64,000 bases of DNA. It comes from CAYNRA01 sp046293395 (GTDB taxonomy: Bacteria > Bacteroidota > Bacteroidia > Cytophagales > Spirosomataceae). Below the pieces are notes generated by a model that was not told where the DNA came from, did not search any database, and worked only from the letters and a program-made list of their open reading frames with translations. A program made the position numbers and the translations under genes. Positions 11,001 through 18,388 of the stretch are shown here, one piece after another. The first letter of the stretch is position 1. Every line of letters begins with the position of its first letter. The DNA lies in assembly GCA_046293395.1 (NCBI GenBank), contig JBKBOU010000001.1:1054001-1118000 (forward strand), in the 5' to 3' direction.

Positions 11001-13301
11001 ATTACCCCCTGCAGCAACATACATTCTGATAGCATTGTTTGTGCCCAAAGCCAAACCACGGTTTTCTGTATTTTGTAAGATAAAGTCTCCACCTACTGGC
11101 AAGCCATAATGACCTGGCAACTCACCGACGGCAATACGGGCATTCCCTAAAGAGTTCGCTACATTAATTCCTATCGCACCTGTCCCAACAATAGATAAAC
11201 GCTCTCCAGGAGCCGATGTTCCGATTCCTACCTTCCCATCGCCATTGATGGTCATCAATTCTGTAGAAGTTGTAGCACTTGTTCCCGCATAGAAGGCGTG
11301 TCTGGCGGCACCACCATCAACTTGGTATCTCAACATACTGCTGTTGACACCAAAACCAAAGTAATTATGGTCATTATTACCACCTTCCCATAATACAATC
11401 TTTCTGTTTACTGTTGTATTGGCAAATTGAAGGGGTGCATTTGGTGCGTTTGTTCCAATACCTATATTACCATTCGCACCAATTCGCATACGTTCTGTAC
11501 CTGCTCCTGACAAAACTCGCTGTTGGAAAATAATCGGTTCATTGCCATCATCTCCTGTTTCTATAATCAAGGCACCTTCATTAGCTGCTCCTGAACCATA
11601 AATACGCCAATCGTCGTTATTCCCTGTCGTGGCTGTTGCATCTGACAAACCATTGATACCAAAACGCCCCATGTTTAAGGTTGTGGTTGCAGTATGATTC
11701 CCTAAGTTATCTGTACCACCGCCACTTGGTATCGCTTGTGTACTCAAAACCCCCGCAGCATCGGCTACCACCATACGAGAGCCTGTGCCTGCTAAGTTAT
11801 TAATCGACACAACTCCCGTATTACTAATATATAATCGTGTATTATCCCCATTCGTACCTAACGCTAAACCACGGTTTGCACTATTCTGTAAAATAAAATC
11901 ACCACCTGCTGGTAAACCATAGTCAAAAGCCGCAGCAGCCACCGCAATACGTGCATTACCTACCGAATTGGCAACATTAATCGCTACTGCATTTGTACCA
12001 CCACTGATAGTTAGACGCTCGCCCGGTGTCGTTGTACCGATACCTACAAAACCGTTGGAAGTAATGGCCATACGCGTGGACTCTACCGTCCCGTCGTATG
12101 TCCCAAACAATAAATCTGTTTGTAAACCAGTCCCTCTCTGTATCGCTGCTATAGAGGCAGTCATACCTGCCGCAATAGATCCTTGAGTTCTAAATCCTAT
12201 ATTTGCACGATTCCCTATCGCTGAAGTAGCATCGTTCATCACGCTGAACTGCATATCGCCACTCGTTACAGCGGCTAATCTTCCTGCAGTTGTTGCCGTC
12301 GAGGCATTTGTACTACCAAAAATAGTCTTGCCTGCACCTGCAAAGGTTAGGTTATTTGTCCCCTGCGTCACGACTCTTGCTCCGCTTAAGGAACCATCTC
12401 CAGTATATAAATTCGTCGTCAAACTCGCTGGAGGTGTGAAACTCAATACCCCACTCGTTAAGTTTAACCCATTTCCTGTCGTTACTGAACTAACCGCGCC
12501 AGCACTTGGTATCGCCTGTGCACTCAATACCCCCGTGGCATCGGCTACGACCATACGTGAACCCGTACCTGCTAAGTTATTAATCGATACGACTCCCGTA
12601 CCTCCGATACGCATACGTTCTGTAATGGTACCCGTTCCTGCATTGTTCATTTCAAAAACAATAGGTTCGTTTCCGTTGTCCCCAGACTGTATGACCAACT
12701 CTCCGTTATCTATCGTTGAACCTCTCCCAAAAATACGCCATGGGTCATTAGTCGCAGCTATACCCGTTATACCAAATGCACCTAATTTAACATCCTCTGT
12801 GGCTGTATGATTACCCAGATTATCTGCTCCGCCACTCGATGCCGCCACCCACGCAGAACCATTCCAAACCACCAAACCTACGGGTAAACCCGATGCCGCA
12901 TTGGTATTATAGACAATTTGTCCCGTTGTTCCCGCAGGGCTTGTAGCAGATACCAAGGAAGTACTAGGTGCCTGAATGGTGCCACCCGTTCCGTTGGCAG
13001 CTACCCGTACCCACCGAGAACCATCCGCATAATACACCCCTGGCGTAACATCGCCCGCGGTTGCCGTATTATAAACCAACATCCCGGAAGTAACTGTACC
13101 AGAGAGTGGAACTGAGTTTGCCGTACCCGTCAAGGCAAGACGGGGCAATAAGAACCCTCGATTGGTTGTTCCCGACAAGTCCAAGATAGCATTTGGAGAC
13201 AAAGTGCCAGGAGAACTGCCTAATTTTAAACCGATTTGTGCACGCCCTTCGTAGCTCACGAGGAGGGTCACAAACAATACATAGCGGTAGATGAATTTCA
13301 T
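5058..13301 (-). CDS. Giant tail-fibre-like repeat protein with C-terminal peptidase S74 domain
   Basis: A 2747-aa secreted protein. The signal peptide (about 1-21, ending GRAQ) is followed by an N-terminal motif shared with the 813- and 273-aa neighbours (NRGFLLPR near residues 48-55). Most of the length is low-complexity beta-rich repeats, with eight copies of LAGTGSRMVVADA and many VGIGTTTPGERL and NRGLALGTN blocks. The C-terminal 140 or so residues form a peptidase S74 / intramolecular chaperone domain: SDARLKTNI with the Ser2618-Asp2619 cleavage pair, then HIGFVAQEVEKILPQVV, SVAYSDIIPVLVEAI and a terminal coiled coil. In phage tail spikes this domain trimerises the fibre and then cuts itself off; the same is inferred here. 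Two 1.7-kb stretches are nearly identical in DNA (see repeats). No phage structural genes are nearby. Trimeric surface fibre or adhesin is the best guess. Confidence 0.88.
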   Translation of the reverse strand: MKFIYRYVLFVTLLVSYEGRAQIGLKLGSSPGTLSPNAILDLSGTTNRGFLLPRLALTGTANSVPLSGTVTSGMLVYNTATAGDVTPGVYYADGSRWVRVAANGTGGTIQAPSTSLVSATSPAGTTGQIVYNTNAASGLPVGLVVWNGSAWVAASSGGADNLGNHTATEDVKLGAFGITGIAATNDPWRIFGRGSTIDNGELVIQSGDNGNEPIVFEMNNAGTGTITERMRIGGTGVVSINNLAGTGSRMVVADATGVLSAQAIPSAGAVSSVTTGNGLNLTSGVLSFTPPASLTTNLYTGDGSLSGARVVTQGTNNLTFAGAGKTIFGSTNASTATTAGRLAAVTSGDMQFSVMNDATSAIGNRANIGFRTQGSIAAGMTASIAAIQRGTGLQTDLLFGTYDGTVESTRMAITSNGFVGIGTTTPGERLTISGGTNAVAINVANSVGNARIAVAAAAFDYGLPAGGDFILQNSANRGLALGTNGDNTRLYISNTGVVSINNLAGTGSRMVVADAAGVLSTQAIPSGGGTDNLGNHTATTTLNMGRFGINGLSDATATTGNNDDWRIYGSGAANEGALIIETGDDGNEPIIFQQRVLSGAGTERMRIGANGNIGIGTNAPNAPLQFANTTVNRKIVLWEGGNNDHNYFGFGVNSSMLRYQVDGGAARHAFYAGTSATTSTELMTINGDGKVGIGTSAPGERLSIVGTGAIGINVANSLGNARIAVGELPGHYGLPVGGDFILQNTENRGLALGTNNAIRMYVAAGGNVGIGVVNPLSRLHIAGGAGDGIRIGNQLDANVGYAQLRTANGTEFPTGQGSGVLELRTTANSDAVRIGAGFDSYIGVNGGNFGIGTTTPSQKLTVTGNALISGLAGTGSRMVVADASGVLSTQAIPSGGTNLYTGDGSLSGARVVTQGTNNLTFAGAGKTIFGNFGSAVAGNITATTNNLGRLGVIGTGSNILSIMNDGTSAIGNDAGISFRTQGSSTTTGNTAFINAIQSALTAATDLSFGTFNGSTATAERMRIAANGDMGIGTSSPYSRLSVEGGTAVTGVIATPENILTLTRPGTSSVSFAPRATMALGKSSTGINSNTQLSIRLAKNSETDLMDIMSFEAPSGNVRVNNLAGTGSRMVVADAAGVLSTQAIPTGGTNLYTGDGSLSGARVVTQGTNNLTFAGAGKTIFGSTNASTATMAGRLAAVTNGDLQFSVMNDAASAIGNRANIGFRTQGSIAAGMTASIAAIQRGTGLQTDLLFGTYDGTVESTRMAITSNGFVGIGTTTPGERLTISGGTNAVAINVANSLGNARIAVAAAAFDYGLPAGGDFILQNSANRGLALGTNGDNTRLYIAAGGNVGIGITNPGANLHVVGSTLISSLAGTGSRMVVADALGTLSTQIIPAGGVNIYTGDGTLSGARALTQGANVLTFSGAGSLNKFSGAAANPAVMNFGRTASELELGVASTATNGFSSTVSGDSWFRSNGNLFLGTNSATSVRMMTNNTERLTVTATGSVGIGTTTPGERLSIVGTGAIGINVANSLGNARIAVGELPGHYGLPVGGDFILQNTANRGLALGTNGDNIRMYVAAGGNVGIGTATPASKLEVGENGTWIRLHTNMNDATLQLKPTATTNWARLTTAGSPLAILTNGVNDLSNTSPSLFITPTGNVGIGTTTPGERLTISGGTSPTGINVATSEGNARIAVGTLSGHYGLPVGGDFILQNTANRGLALGTNGDNVRMYIAAGGNVGIGITNPGANLHVVGSTLISSLAGTGSRMVVADAAGVLSTQIIPAGGTNLYVADGSLSGARVVTQGTNNLTFAGAGKTIFGSTNASTATTAGRLAAVTNGDMQFSVMNDATSAIGNRANIGFRTQGSIAAGMTASIAAIQRGTGLQTDLLFGTYDGTVESTRMAITSNGFVGIGTTTPGERLTISGGTNAVAINVANSVGNARIAVAAAAFDYGLPAGGDFILQNSANRGLALGTNGDNTRLYISNTGVVSINNLAGTGSRMVVADAAGVLSTQAIPSGGGTDNLGNHTATTTLNMGRFGINGLSDATATTGNNDDWRIYGSGAANEGALIIETGDDGNEPIIFQQRVLSGAGTERMRIGANGNIGIGTNAPNAPLQFANTTVNRKIVLWEGGNNDHNYFGFGVNSSMLRYQVDGGAARHAFYAGTSATTSTELMTINGDGKVGIGTSAPGERLSIVGTGAIGINVANSLGNARIAVGELPGHYGLPVGGDFILQNTANRGLALGTNNAIRMYVAAGGNVGIGVVNPLSRLHIAGGAGDGIRIGNQLDANVGYAQLRTANGTEFPTGQGSGVLELRTTANSDAVRIGAGFDSYIGVNGGNFGIGTTTPSQKLTVTGNALISGLAGTGSRMVVADAAGVLSTQAIPTGGTNLYTGDGSLSGARVVTQGTNNLTFAGAGKTIFGSTNASTATTAGRLAAVTNGDLQFTVMNDAASAIGNSARIAFRTQGSNTLAGNTATISAIQRGTGLQTDLLFGTYDGTVESTRMAITSNGFVGIGTTSPTERLTISGGTGAVAINVANSLGSARIAVAAAAFDYGLPAGGDFILQNSANRGLALGTNGDNTRLYIAAAGNVGINTTTPGYTLHVNGSVAGTSAYFNLSDARLKTNIQPLANSLEKVKQLKGVTFDWNQTADASKKLDDKNHIGFVAQEVEKILPQVVNTASDEQKTKSVAYSDIIPVLVEAIKELSSKNEALQKQVGELEQLKAEVASIKALLQGQATTTTIQKAEK
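6213..7926. repeat. 1.7-kb near-identical direct repeat, copy 2
   Basis: This stretch matches 10686-12399 at a constant offset of 4473 bp (1491 codons) with only scattered substitutions, for example near 6595 and 7790. It lies inside the S74 fibre gene, and weaker similarity extends left to about 6040. Recombination between copies would delete or duplicate 1491 residues in frame. Confidence 0.9.
10686..12399. repeat. 1.7-kb near-identical direct repeat, copy 1
   Basis: Partner of 6213-7926, offset 4473 bp. It encodes the N-terminal-side copy in the protein. Divergence from the partner becomes obvious right of 12399, where 12400-12480 has no counterpart after 7926. Confidence 0.9.
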
Positions 13302-13323
13302 ATGCTCGTTCTATTTAATATTA

Positions 13324-13866
13324 CTAATTGATTCGATACCAATGTGTGCCGTCGCTGTAAATCATCAGAGCTCCCTCTTTGGGTTTTAGCTCGATGAGTT
13401 TCGGTTGGCTTTCGCCATAATCAATGACCGACGACACAAATACAGATGTTTGGACAGATGTATTCCGAATATGGAAATACCGTCCTGCCTCCGCTTTTGG
13501 AGAAGGCGTTTTAAAAGTCCCTTCCGCCAATAATACGACGGCATTGGAGATATAAGGCTCCATTTCGTCTGGACGTAACGCAGGCATTTCATGTACTTTG
13601 TTGGCAATCCAACCCGAACCATCGAAGGTGTAAATCCCTTTCCCGATGGCGGGGTACGAGACATTCCCTTGAATGCCCTCGTTGGTATTATAAATGGTCA
13701 TACCTGACTCCGGCAATAAAGACAGCATTTTTGCTGTGGTTGAAGGCAATTCTACTTGAAGAAGTGCCAATGTCTTTCGCTCTTCTTGGCTGCCTGACTT
13801 CTGCCCGAAAGCAGAAATCAAGGACATACCAAAGAAAAGCACGAAGTATAAAAAGCGATTAGTCAT
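13324..13866 (-). CDS. Small secreted protein of the surface cluster
   Basis: A 180-aa protein with a signal peptide (residues 1-21, ending ISAFGQ) and no recognised domain. Residues of about 40-85 (GMTIYNTNEGIQG, IGKGIYTFDGSGWI) match the pattern YNTN...GTYTFDGTGWV in the 273-aa protein and the opening of the large fibre proteins. The C-terminus ends IYSDGTHWYRIN, resembling the ends of the 257- and 813-aa proteins (SDGT/NGT followed by Trp). It is 22 bp upstream of the giant S74 gene on the same strand, so it is probably co-transcribed. It may be a minor component or cap of the fibre; that is inference from motif sharing and position. Confidence 0.75.
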   Translation of the reverse strand: MTNRFLYFVLFFGMSLISAFGQKSGSQEERKTLALLQVELPSTTAKMLSLLPESGMTIYNTNEGIQGNVSYPAIGKGIYTFDGSGWIANKVHEMPALRPDEMEPYISNAVVLLAEGTFKTPSPKAEAGRYFHIRNTSVQTSVFVSSVIDYGESQPKLIELKPKEGALMIYSDGTHWYRIN

Positions 13867-13918
13867 ATTATTCTTCTCTTGGGTTGTAATATCTCGTTGT
13901 TCTGAGCAATGCCTATGT

Positions 13919-14692
13919 TTAGTACTGGTTCACGACCCACCAATCTGTCCCGTTACTCTGCACCACAAAGGTGCGGGCGTAGTTCAGTGTTGTGATATTT
14001 ACTGTTGGTGACAATTTAATTGCCGGGCTGAACGTCAAAATATTGGTGGATTCATCCACTTTCCCAATTTTATACGTTTTGCCGTTGGCAGTATTGGCTG
14101 CGGGCAATGTCACAGTAGCTGCTGCAGCTAGATTAAAAAGAATGGTATCATCTGCACTAACTACCGTATAAGGAGCTGTTTTTATCAATACACTTGGTGA
14201 GGCAACCGTGGACAGTTTGCGGTCAATCATATTTGCCATGTGAGAAAGCAATGCCCCTTGTACCGCAGAACTCATGGACGTTACCCATTGTGGAAGCAAT
14301 AAATTAGGCGTTGGTTGGTAGATAACCCCTGAACCAAATGCGGGATCTTGCGTGAAAGCAAGACCGTCTAAACGTTTGATTTCGATGGTCAAAGGATCTT
14401 GGTTATTGCTTGCTGTTATCAAATATATTTCTCCGCCTCCATCAACGAAAAAATAATTTGCTTGTACGTTTGCACCTGTGAAAGAGCCCTGGTCTCTGAA
14501 AATAGGATCTTCAACGTCTCCCTCGACAAGATACGTTGTCGCATCTCCTGGTTTAGGGTTTACATTACTTGGATTAAATTTCACAACAAAACGAACCATC
14601 GACAAATCACTTGCCGTTGCTCCTTTTTGTTGTGCAAGTGCTTGTTGTCTAAAACCTATCGTTACGAGTAAGATGAATAATAAATGTTTCAT
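13919..14692 (-). CDS. Small secreted protein with fibre-type C-terminus
   Basis: A 257-aa protein. The ATG at 14692 (MKHLLFILLV) is preferred: the reading frame extends two codons upstream only to a TTG. The signal peptide ends near residue 21 (QQALAQ). The N-terminal half contains FVVKFNPSNVNPKPGDATTYLVEGDVED and GGGEIYLITAS, a domain I do not recognise. The C-terminal half (from about residue 165) reads as a tail-type beta domain (SVLIKTAPYTVVSADDTILFN, VTLPAANTANGKTYKI, FVVQSNGTDWWVV). Such ends are common in tail-associated or surface repeat proteins. It lies 28 bp downstream of the 273-aa gene and 52 bp upstream of the 180-aa gene, all on the minus strand. Function is unknown. Confidence 0.75.
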   Translation of the reverse strand: MKHLLFILLVTIGFRQQALAQQKGATASDLSMVRFVVKFNPSNVNPKPGDATTYLVEGDVEDPIFRDQGSFTGANVQANYFFVDGGGEIYLITASNNQDPLTIEIKRLDGLAFTQDPAFGSGVIYQPTPNLLLPQWVTSMSSAVQGALLSHMANMIDRKLSTVASPSVLIKTAPYTVVSADDTILFNLAAAATVTLPAANTANGKTYKIGKVDESTNILTFSPAIKLSPTVNITTLNYARTFVVQSNGTDWWVVNQY

Positions 14693-14720
14693 AATCAATG
14701 TATTTTTAGTCTATTATTCA

Positions 14721-15542
14721 TTAAAAATTAAAGAGGAAAAGATACTGAGTGAACGAATCCATTGCCGTGATACTTATCGTCAACTTATTATCTGCTGCGC
14801 TATCGAACCGAATGGCTCTGTTGGTAAATGCCTTCGGATTTAACGCGAAGTTGTAGAATTGAACCTGCGGAAGGGTTGCGTTCAAAAAACTGGTATTTAT
14901 CCCATCTGCTGCAGCTGTTTCAATCACATACTTTAAGATAGAGCCTGAGGCATTCACCCCCGTTGTAGTAGCTGTTTCCAAGGAGCGGAGAGATAACAAA
15001 CGGACACCCGTAGGCACTGTTACCGTTACTGTTTGTAAAGAAGGGTTGATGGAATAGGTCACGCCTGGCCCTGTTGCCGTTACTGTAAGACCTGTGGTTC
15101 CTGTGGAGCCAGGCAAAGCGTACGTCATCACCCCACTTGCTGGGGAATTCCAAACGAGTTCGTTGCTGCTATTTTTACTGAGTACCTGCCCGGCTGTTCC
15201 GCCTTTGGGTACGTTAGAAAAAACCCAACCTGTCCCATCGAACGTATAAGTTCCTACACCTCCTGCCGGGTATGTGGCAGTACCTGCAATTAACGCATTC
15301 GTATTATACACAACCATCCCATTTTTAATTGGATTCGTACCATTGAGTCCCCAGGTCGTTGTGTTTGCCAAGTTGATGCGCGGGAGCAGCATTCCTCGGT
15401 TGGTACTTTGCATTTCGAGCACAGCGCCTTCGTTGAGGGTCGTTGGGCTGTCTCCCACTTTTACCTGCGCTTGGGTGGCAAGAGTTGTGAGTAGAAACAA
15501 AAGCACTACCCAACCACTGTTTCGTAAAATTTGATTTTGCAT
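14721..15542 (-). CDS. Secreted fibre-family protein, short form
   Basis: A 273-aa protein from ATG 15542 (MQNQILRNSG). The frame opens further up to 15596, but that would translate through the hairpin at 15564-15595 and displace the signal peptide, so the shorter start is chosen. The signal peptide ends near residue 26 (LATQAQ). The mature N-terminus VKVGDSPTTLNEGAVLEMQSTNRG, then MLLPRINL, is the same module that opens the 813- and 2747-aa proteins. It then has YNTNALIAGTATYPAGGVGTYTFDGTGWV. The C-terminus (residues of about 200-273) is unlike the others and ends LFLFNF. It probably belongs to the same surface structure; the exact role is unknown. Confidence 0.75.
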   Translation of the reverse strand: MQNQILRNSGWVVLLFLLTTLATQAQVKVGDSPTTLNEGAVLEMQSTNRGMLLPRINLANTTTWGLNGTNPIKNGMVVYNTNALIAGTATYPAGGVGTYTFDGTGWVFSNVPKGGTAGQVLSKNSSNELVWNSPASGVMTYALPGSTGTTGLTVTATGPGVTYSINPSLQTVTVTVPTGVRLLSLRSLETATTTGVNASGSILKYVIETAAADGINTSFLNATLPQVQFYNFALNPKAFTNRAIRFDSAADNKLTISITAMDSFTQYLFLFNF

Positions 15543-15563
15543 AAGGATAAATAGTAAAAGTGA

Positions 15564-15595
15564 TGTATCTCCCCACATCGCTGTGAGGAGATACA
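15564..15595 (-). terminator. Intercistronic hairpin between fibre genes
   Basis: TGTATCTCC (15564-15572) pairs with 15587-15595, continued after one mismatch by CAC/GTG around a 6-nt loop. Downstream on the minus strand comes TCACTTTTACT, a weak U-run. It could act as an attenuator or processing site between the 813-aa and 273-aa genes. Confidence 0.5.
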
Positions 15596-15611
15596 AATCA
15601 AATGAGAATGC

Positions 15612-18053
15612 TTAGTCGATTAATACCCAGTTCGTACCGTCTGATTGGATACGTAGGGTTTTTACGAAGTTCATCGAACCAACAAATTGGTTTGTTGTTC
15701 CCTCCGATACTAAAATGGCATTGCCTCCAGCTGTTACCGCTGCTACAGCACCACTAAGAGGATAGCTGAATAAAACAGGGTTAGATGAATCATCCATTTT
15801 ACGGATAACATACTCTCTACCCGAAGCAAGTACTGGGTTCGGCAAGATAATCTCGATACCCTCTGGGTTCACACTTGTGTTTACCAAGACAGTACGATCT
15901 GTTGCCCCTACTGTTCTTGCTGCTGCTGCCAAACCAAGGGCACGTGTAACACCAGTTTGTGCGATTTTACGAATAGCATAACTTACCGAACCGTTTACAT
16001 CTAATGTAGACGTTGGTGTAGCACGAGTATTTAAATCAACACCACTTGAACCAATGAAAACAGCACCATTTGGATGAGTAGCACTACTTCCTATTAAAGT
16101 AAGTAGATGTGGAGTTGCTGAAATTTGAAACTCAAGCGTATCTGAACTCATAATTCGCATATTATTCGTACCTGTATTATGCCCTTTAGTAAATTGTATA
16201 TCTCTTAAAGTATTATTCCTAAATGTCAAGGCATTTACCCCTAAATTCACGACTCTATTTCCAGACAACGTGCCATCTGCTGTATAAATATTAGATGTAT
16301 TTGTTACCGAAGGCGTTACCCACGTTGGGGTTGTACCGACCATTTGAAGTGTTTGACCTGCCGTGCCTGATGCTATTTTCGTAACAGGCAAAATACCGCC
16401 AATCGCTGATAAACTTAAATTAGCTTCATTTACATCCACCGAGAAGGCTTTCAATGCAGCTCCTGCTGGTGTACCACCCAAGGTTACCTTGTTAGAACCC
16501 GCTGTTACGTCCAAACCTGTAATCGAAGTAGCTGGAATAGAGTTAGCTGTTGGTGTAAATGCCAACACGCCCGAAGTCAATGTCAAACCATTTCCGTTCG
16601 TAACTGAACTAATCGGAGGAATTGCTTGTGTACTCAAAACACCAGCAGCATCGGCTACGACCATGCGTGAACCTGTACCCGATAGGCCATTGATAGATAC
16701 TGCCCCAGCTCCAGTAATTTTCATACGTGAAGCCATCGTTGTACCATTATACGTTGAAAAATTTAGGTCTGTTTGTAAACCCGTTCCCGTCTGCTCCGCT
16801 CCAATAGACGCAGTTAATCCTGCACTCGTTATTGAACCTTGTGTTCTGAATCCTATCACAGCTGTGTTAGCTACTGCCGAAACCGCATCGTTCATTACTG
16901 TCAACTGAATAGCATTCCCATTCGTTACTGCTGCTAATCTTCCTGCATTTGTTGCCGTCGAAGCGTTCGTACTACCAAAAATAGTCTTACCTGTACCTCC
17001 AAATGTCAAATCATTTGTTCCCTGTGTCACTACACGAGCTCCTGAAAGCGTACCATCAGCAGTATAAATGTTAGATGTATTGGTTACAGAAGGAGTAACC
17101 CAAGTTGGGGTTGTACCTACCATTTGAAGTGTTTGACCTGCCGTGCCTGATGCTATTTTCGTAACAGGCAAAATACCACCCATCAAAGCCAAGTCCAATG
17201 CTGCTTGGTTGATGCCAATAACCGGTGCAGTTGTGCCGTTTGTTACGGTGATAGGTGCAGTACCCGTAACGTTTGTTACTGTCCCTGCATTATTTGAACC
17301 AAAGTCTGTACCTAAGATGACGTTTCCGTTCGCATCAACAGTCAAGACACGTTGTCCGGCTGCAGCAGCTGTTGGAGATACAGCAGTCAGAAGGTTCGAT
17401 AGTTGCAAACCTGAGGTAGATGAACCTGCAGGACCTGAGATAATGACTTTAGCTGTAGCAGAACCTCCACCAAATGTTAAGTTAAATGCATTTAGGCCAA
17501 TAGTCGTGGCAGCGGTTAAGTTACCACCCAAAGCAACCGCGTTGGATGTACGGGTTAAGCCATTGGCAAATGTCAAGGCATTTTCTTTGGCATTGAACGT
17601 CGCCCAGTCGGTATTACTCAATAAACCCGTAGCATCTGAGGCAGCGAGTGGCAATGCCGCTGTAGATGCACCCACACCATTTACGGTAGAAGTTAAAATA
17701 CGTGTGGTTGCATTGTATGCAAGTGCGTTGGTCGTGACGGCACCAACCGTACCGGTAAAGATGCGGTTCCAAGCGCCATTCGACCACACGTAATACCCAG
17801 CACCTGTGGTTGCATTGGTATTGAATACCATCATACCATCTGTGCCAGCACCGTTCAGTCCCCATGTAGAAAGACTGGTCAATGAAATACGAGGCAATAA
17901 GAAACCTCGGTTGGTGGATTCTAGCTCGAGGACAGCACCGGGGTTTAGCGTACCTGGGTTATTTCCAATTTTTTGCTGGGCGGTGGCAGCGATACTACCA
18001 AGAAGACCCATACCGAGAGAAAGGAGTACCTTTCGAGTGTATTTGTTGTTCAT
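15612..18053 (-). CDS. Secreted fibre-like repeat protein, first gene of surface cluster
   Basis: An 813-aa protein with a signal peptide (residues 1-25, ending SIAATAQ) and the shared opening QKIGNNPGTLNPGAVLELES followed by NRGFLLPRISL. The body contains blocks paralogous to the S74 protein (GARVVTQGTNDLTFGGTGKTIF, NASTATNAGRLAAV, LSGTGSRMVVADAAGVLSTQ). An internal duplication centres on ILPVTKIASGTAGQTLQMVG, which occurs twice. Unlike the S74 protein it ends in a TLRIQSDGTNWVLID motif without a self-cleaving chaperone. It is the promoter-proximal gene of the minus-strand cluster, and the 445-bp gap upstream carries the 20-bp-spaced operator-like arrays. Likely a structural surface protein; an adhesin or fibre role is inference. 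Confidence 0.82.
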   Translation of the reverse strand: MNNKYTRKVLLSLGMGLLGSIAATAQQKIGNNPGTLNPGAVLELESTNRGFLLPRISLTSLSTWGLNGAGTDGMMVFNTNATTGAGYYVWSNGAWNRIFTGTVGAVTTNALAYNATTRILTSTVNGVGASTAALPLAASDATGLLSNTDWATFNAKENALTFANGLTRTSNAVALGGNLTAATTIGLNAFNLTFGGGSATAKVIISGPAGSSTSGLQLSNLLTAVSPTAAAAGQRVLTVDANGNVILGTDFGSNNAGTVTNVTGTAPITVTNGTTAPVIGINQAALDLALMGGILPVTKIASGTAGQTLQMVGTTPTWVTPSVTNTSNIYTADGTLSGARVVTQGTNDLTFGGTGKTIFGSTNASTATNAGRLAAVTNGNAIQLTVMNDAVSAVANTAVIGFRTQGSITSAGLTASIGAEQTGTGLQTDLNFSTYNGTTMASRMKITGAGAVSINGLSGTGSRMVVADAAGVLSTQAIPPISSVTNGNGLTLTSGVLAFTPTANSIPATSITGLDVTAGSNKVTLGGTPAGAALKAFSVDVNEANLSLSAIGGILPVTKIASGTAGQTLQMVGTTPTWVTPSVTNTSNIYTADGTLSGNRVVNLGVNALTFRNNTLRDIQFTKGHNTGTNNMRIMSSDTLEFQISATPHLLTLIGSSATHPNGAVFIGSSGVDLNTRATPTSTLDVNGSVSYAIRKIAQTGVTRALGLAAAARTVGATDRTVLVNTSVNPEGIEIILPNPVLASGREYVIRKMDDSSNPVLFSYPLSGAVAAVTAGGNAILVSEGTTNQFVGSMNFVKTLRIQSDGTNWVLID

Positions 18054-18152
18054 TTATAAAAATGGTTTAATGTAAGAATCCTTCACCGCTTGGCAAGAGA
18101 GACCATGCCAAACCATGAGCGAATTAGCGACCATTTTAAAAAAAAAGCGAAT

Positions 18153-18210
18153 TTTTGGGTGACGAACGACCTGCAAAGTACACGAAATGACTTTTTGGGT
18201 GACGAAATGC
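18153..18210 (-). promoter_or_regulatory. Operator-like array A: three 20-bp-spaced repeats
   Basis: Minus-strand copies of CATTTCGT lie at 18202-18209 and 18182-18189, with a degenerate copy (TCGTTCGT) at 18162-18169, all exactly 20 bp apart. The sequences after the octamers are CACCCAAAAA, GTACTTTGCAGG and CACCCAAAAA. Bases 18170-18209 recur perfectly inverted at 21210-21249. The array is about 100-150 bp upstream of the 813-aa gene start. Confidence 0.75.
18170..18209 (+). repeat. Left arm of perfect 40-bp inverted repeat
   Basis: Exact reverse complement of 21210-21249. The two arms bracket the LytTR regulator and sensor kinase (3.0 kb). The sequence coincides with two units of operator array A. 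Confidence 0.9.
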
Positions 18211-18325
18211 ACTTCCTCGGAAATTTCCTTTTTTTCTTTTTGAGCTGTAATACAGCCCTATTAGTCCAATTTTTGGAAATTTCCATTTTTCAGGAGTTCC
18301 CCTTTTCTATTTCGATGAGTTCCAA

Positions 18326-18365
18326 GAAAAACTGAGGTCAAAATGACTTTTTTGGTGATGAAATT
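18326..18365 (-). promoter_or_regulatory. Operator-like array B: two degenerate 20-bp-spaced repeats
   Basis: On the minus strand, AATTTCAT at 18358-18365 and CATTTTGA at 18338-18345 are 20 bp apart, and the first is followed by CACCAAAAAAGT as in array A. These are weaker matches in the same register. Confidence 0.55.
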
Positions 18366-18388
18366 ATAAAATCGTACACAAAAAATAT

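Noticed and set aside
5080..12810. Many plus-strand open frames of 62-160 codons within the fibre gene (for example 7855-8199, 9772-10194, 10204-10731)
   Set aside because: They are antisense to the repetitive 2747-aa gene, recur with the repeats, and encode Pro/Ala/Val-rich products with no domain or start context.
5058..13301. CRISPR array or tandem satellite
   Set aside because: Repeats are coding, long and in frame, without uniform short repeats and unique spacers.
16363..17793. Two long plus-strand open frames (181 and 216 codons)
   Set aside because: Antisense shadows of the 813-aa repeat gene with the same low-complexity composition.
1..18053. Prophage tail region
   Set aside because: Despite the S74 domain there are signal peptides throughout and no capsid, terminase, baseplate, holin or integrase gene.
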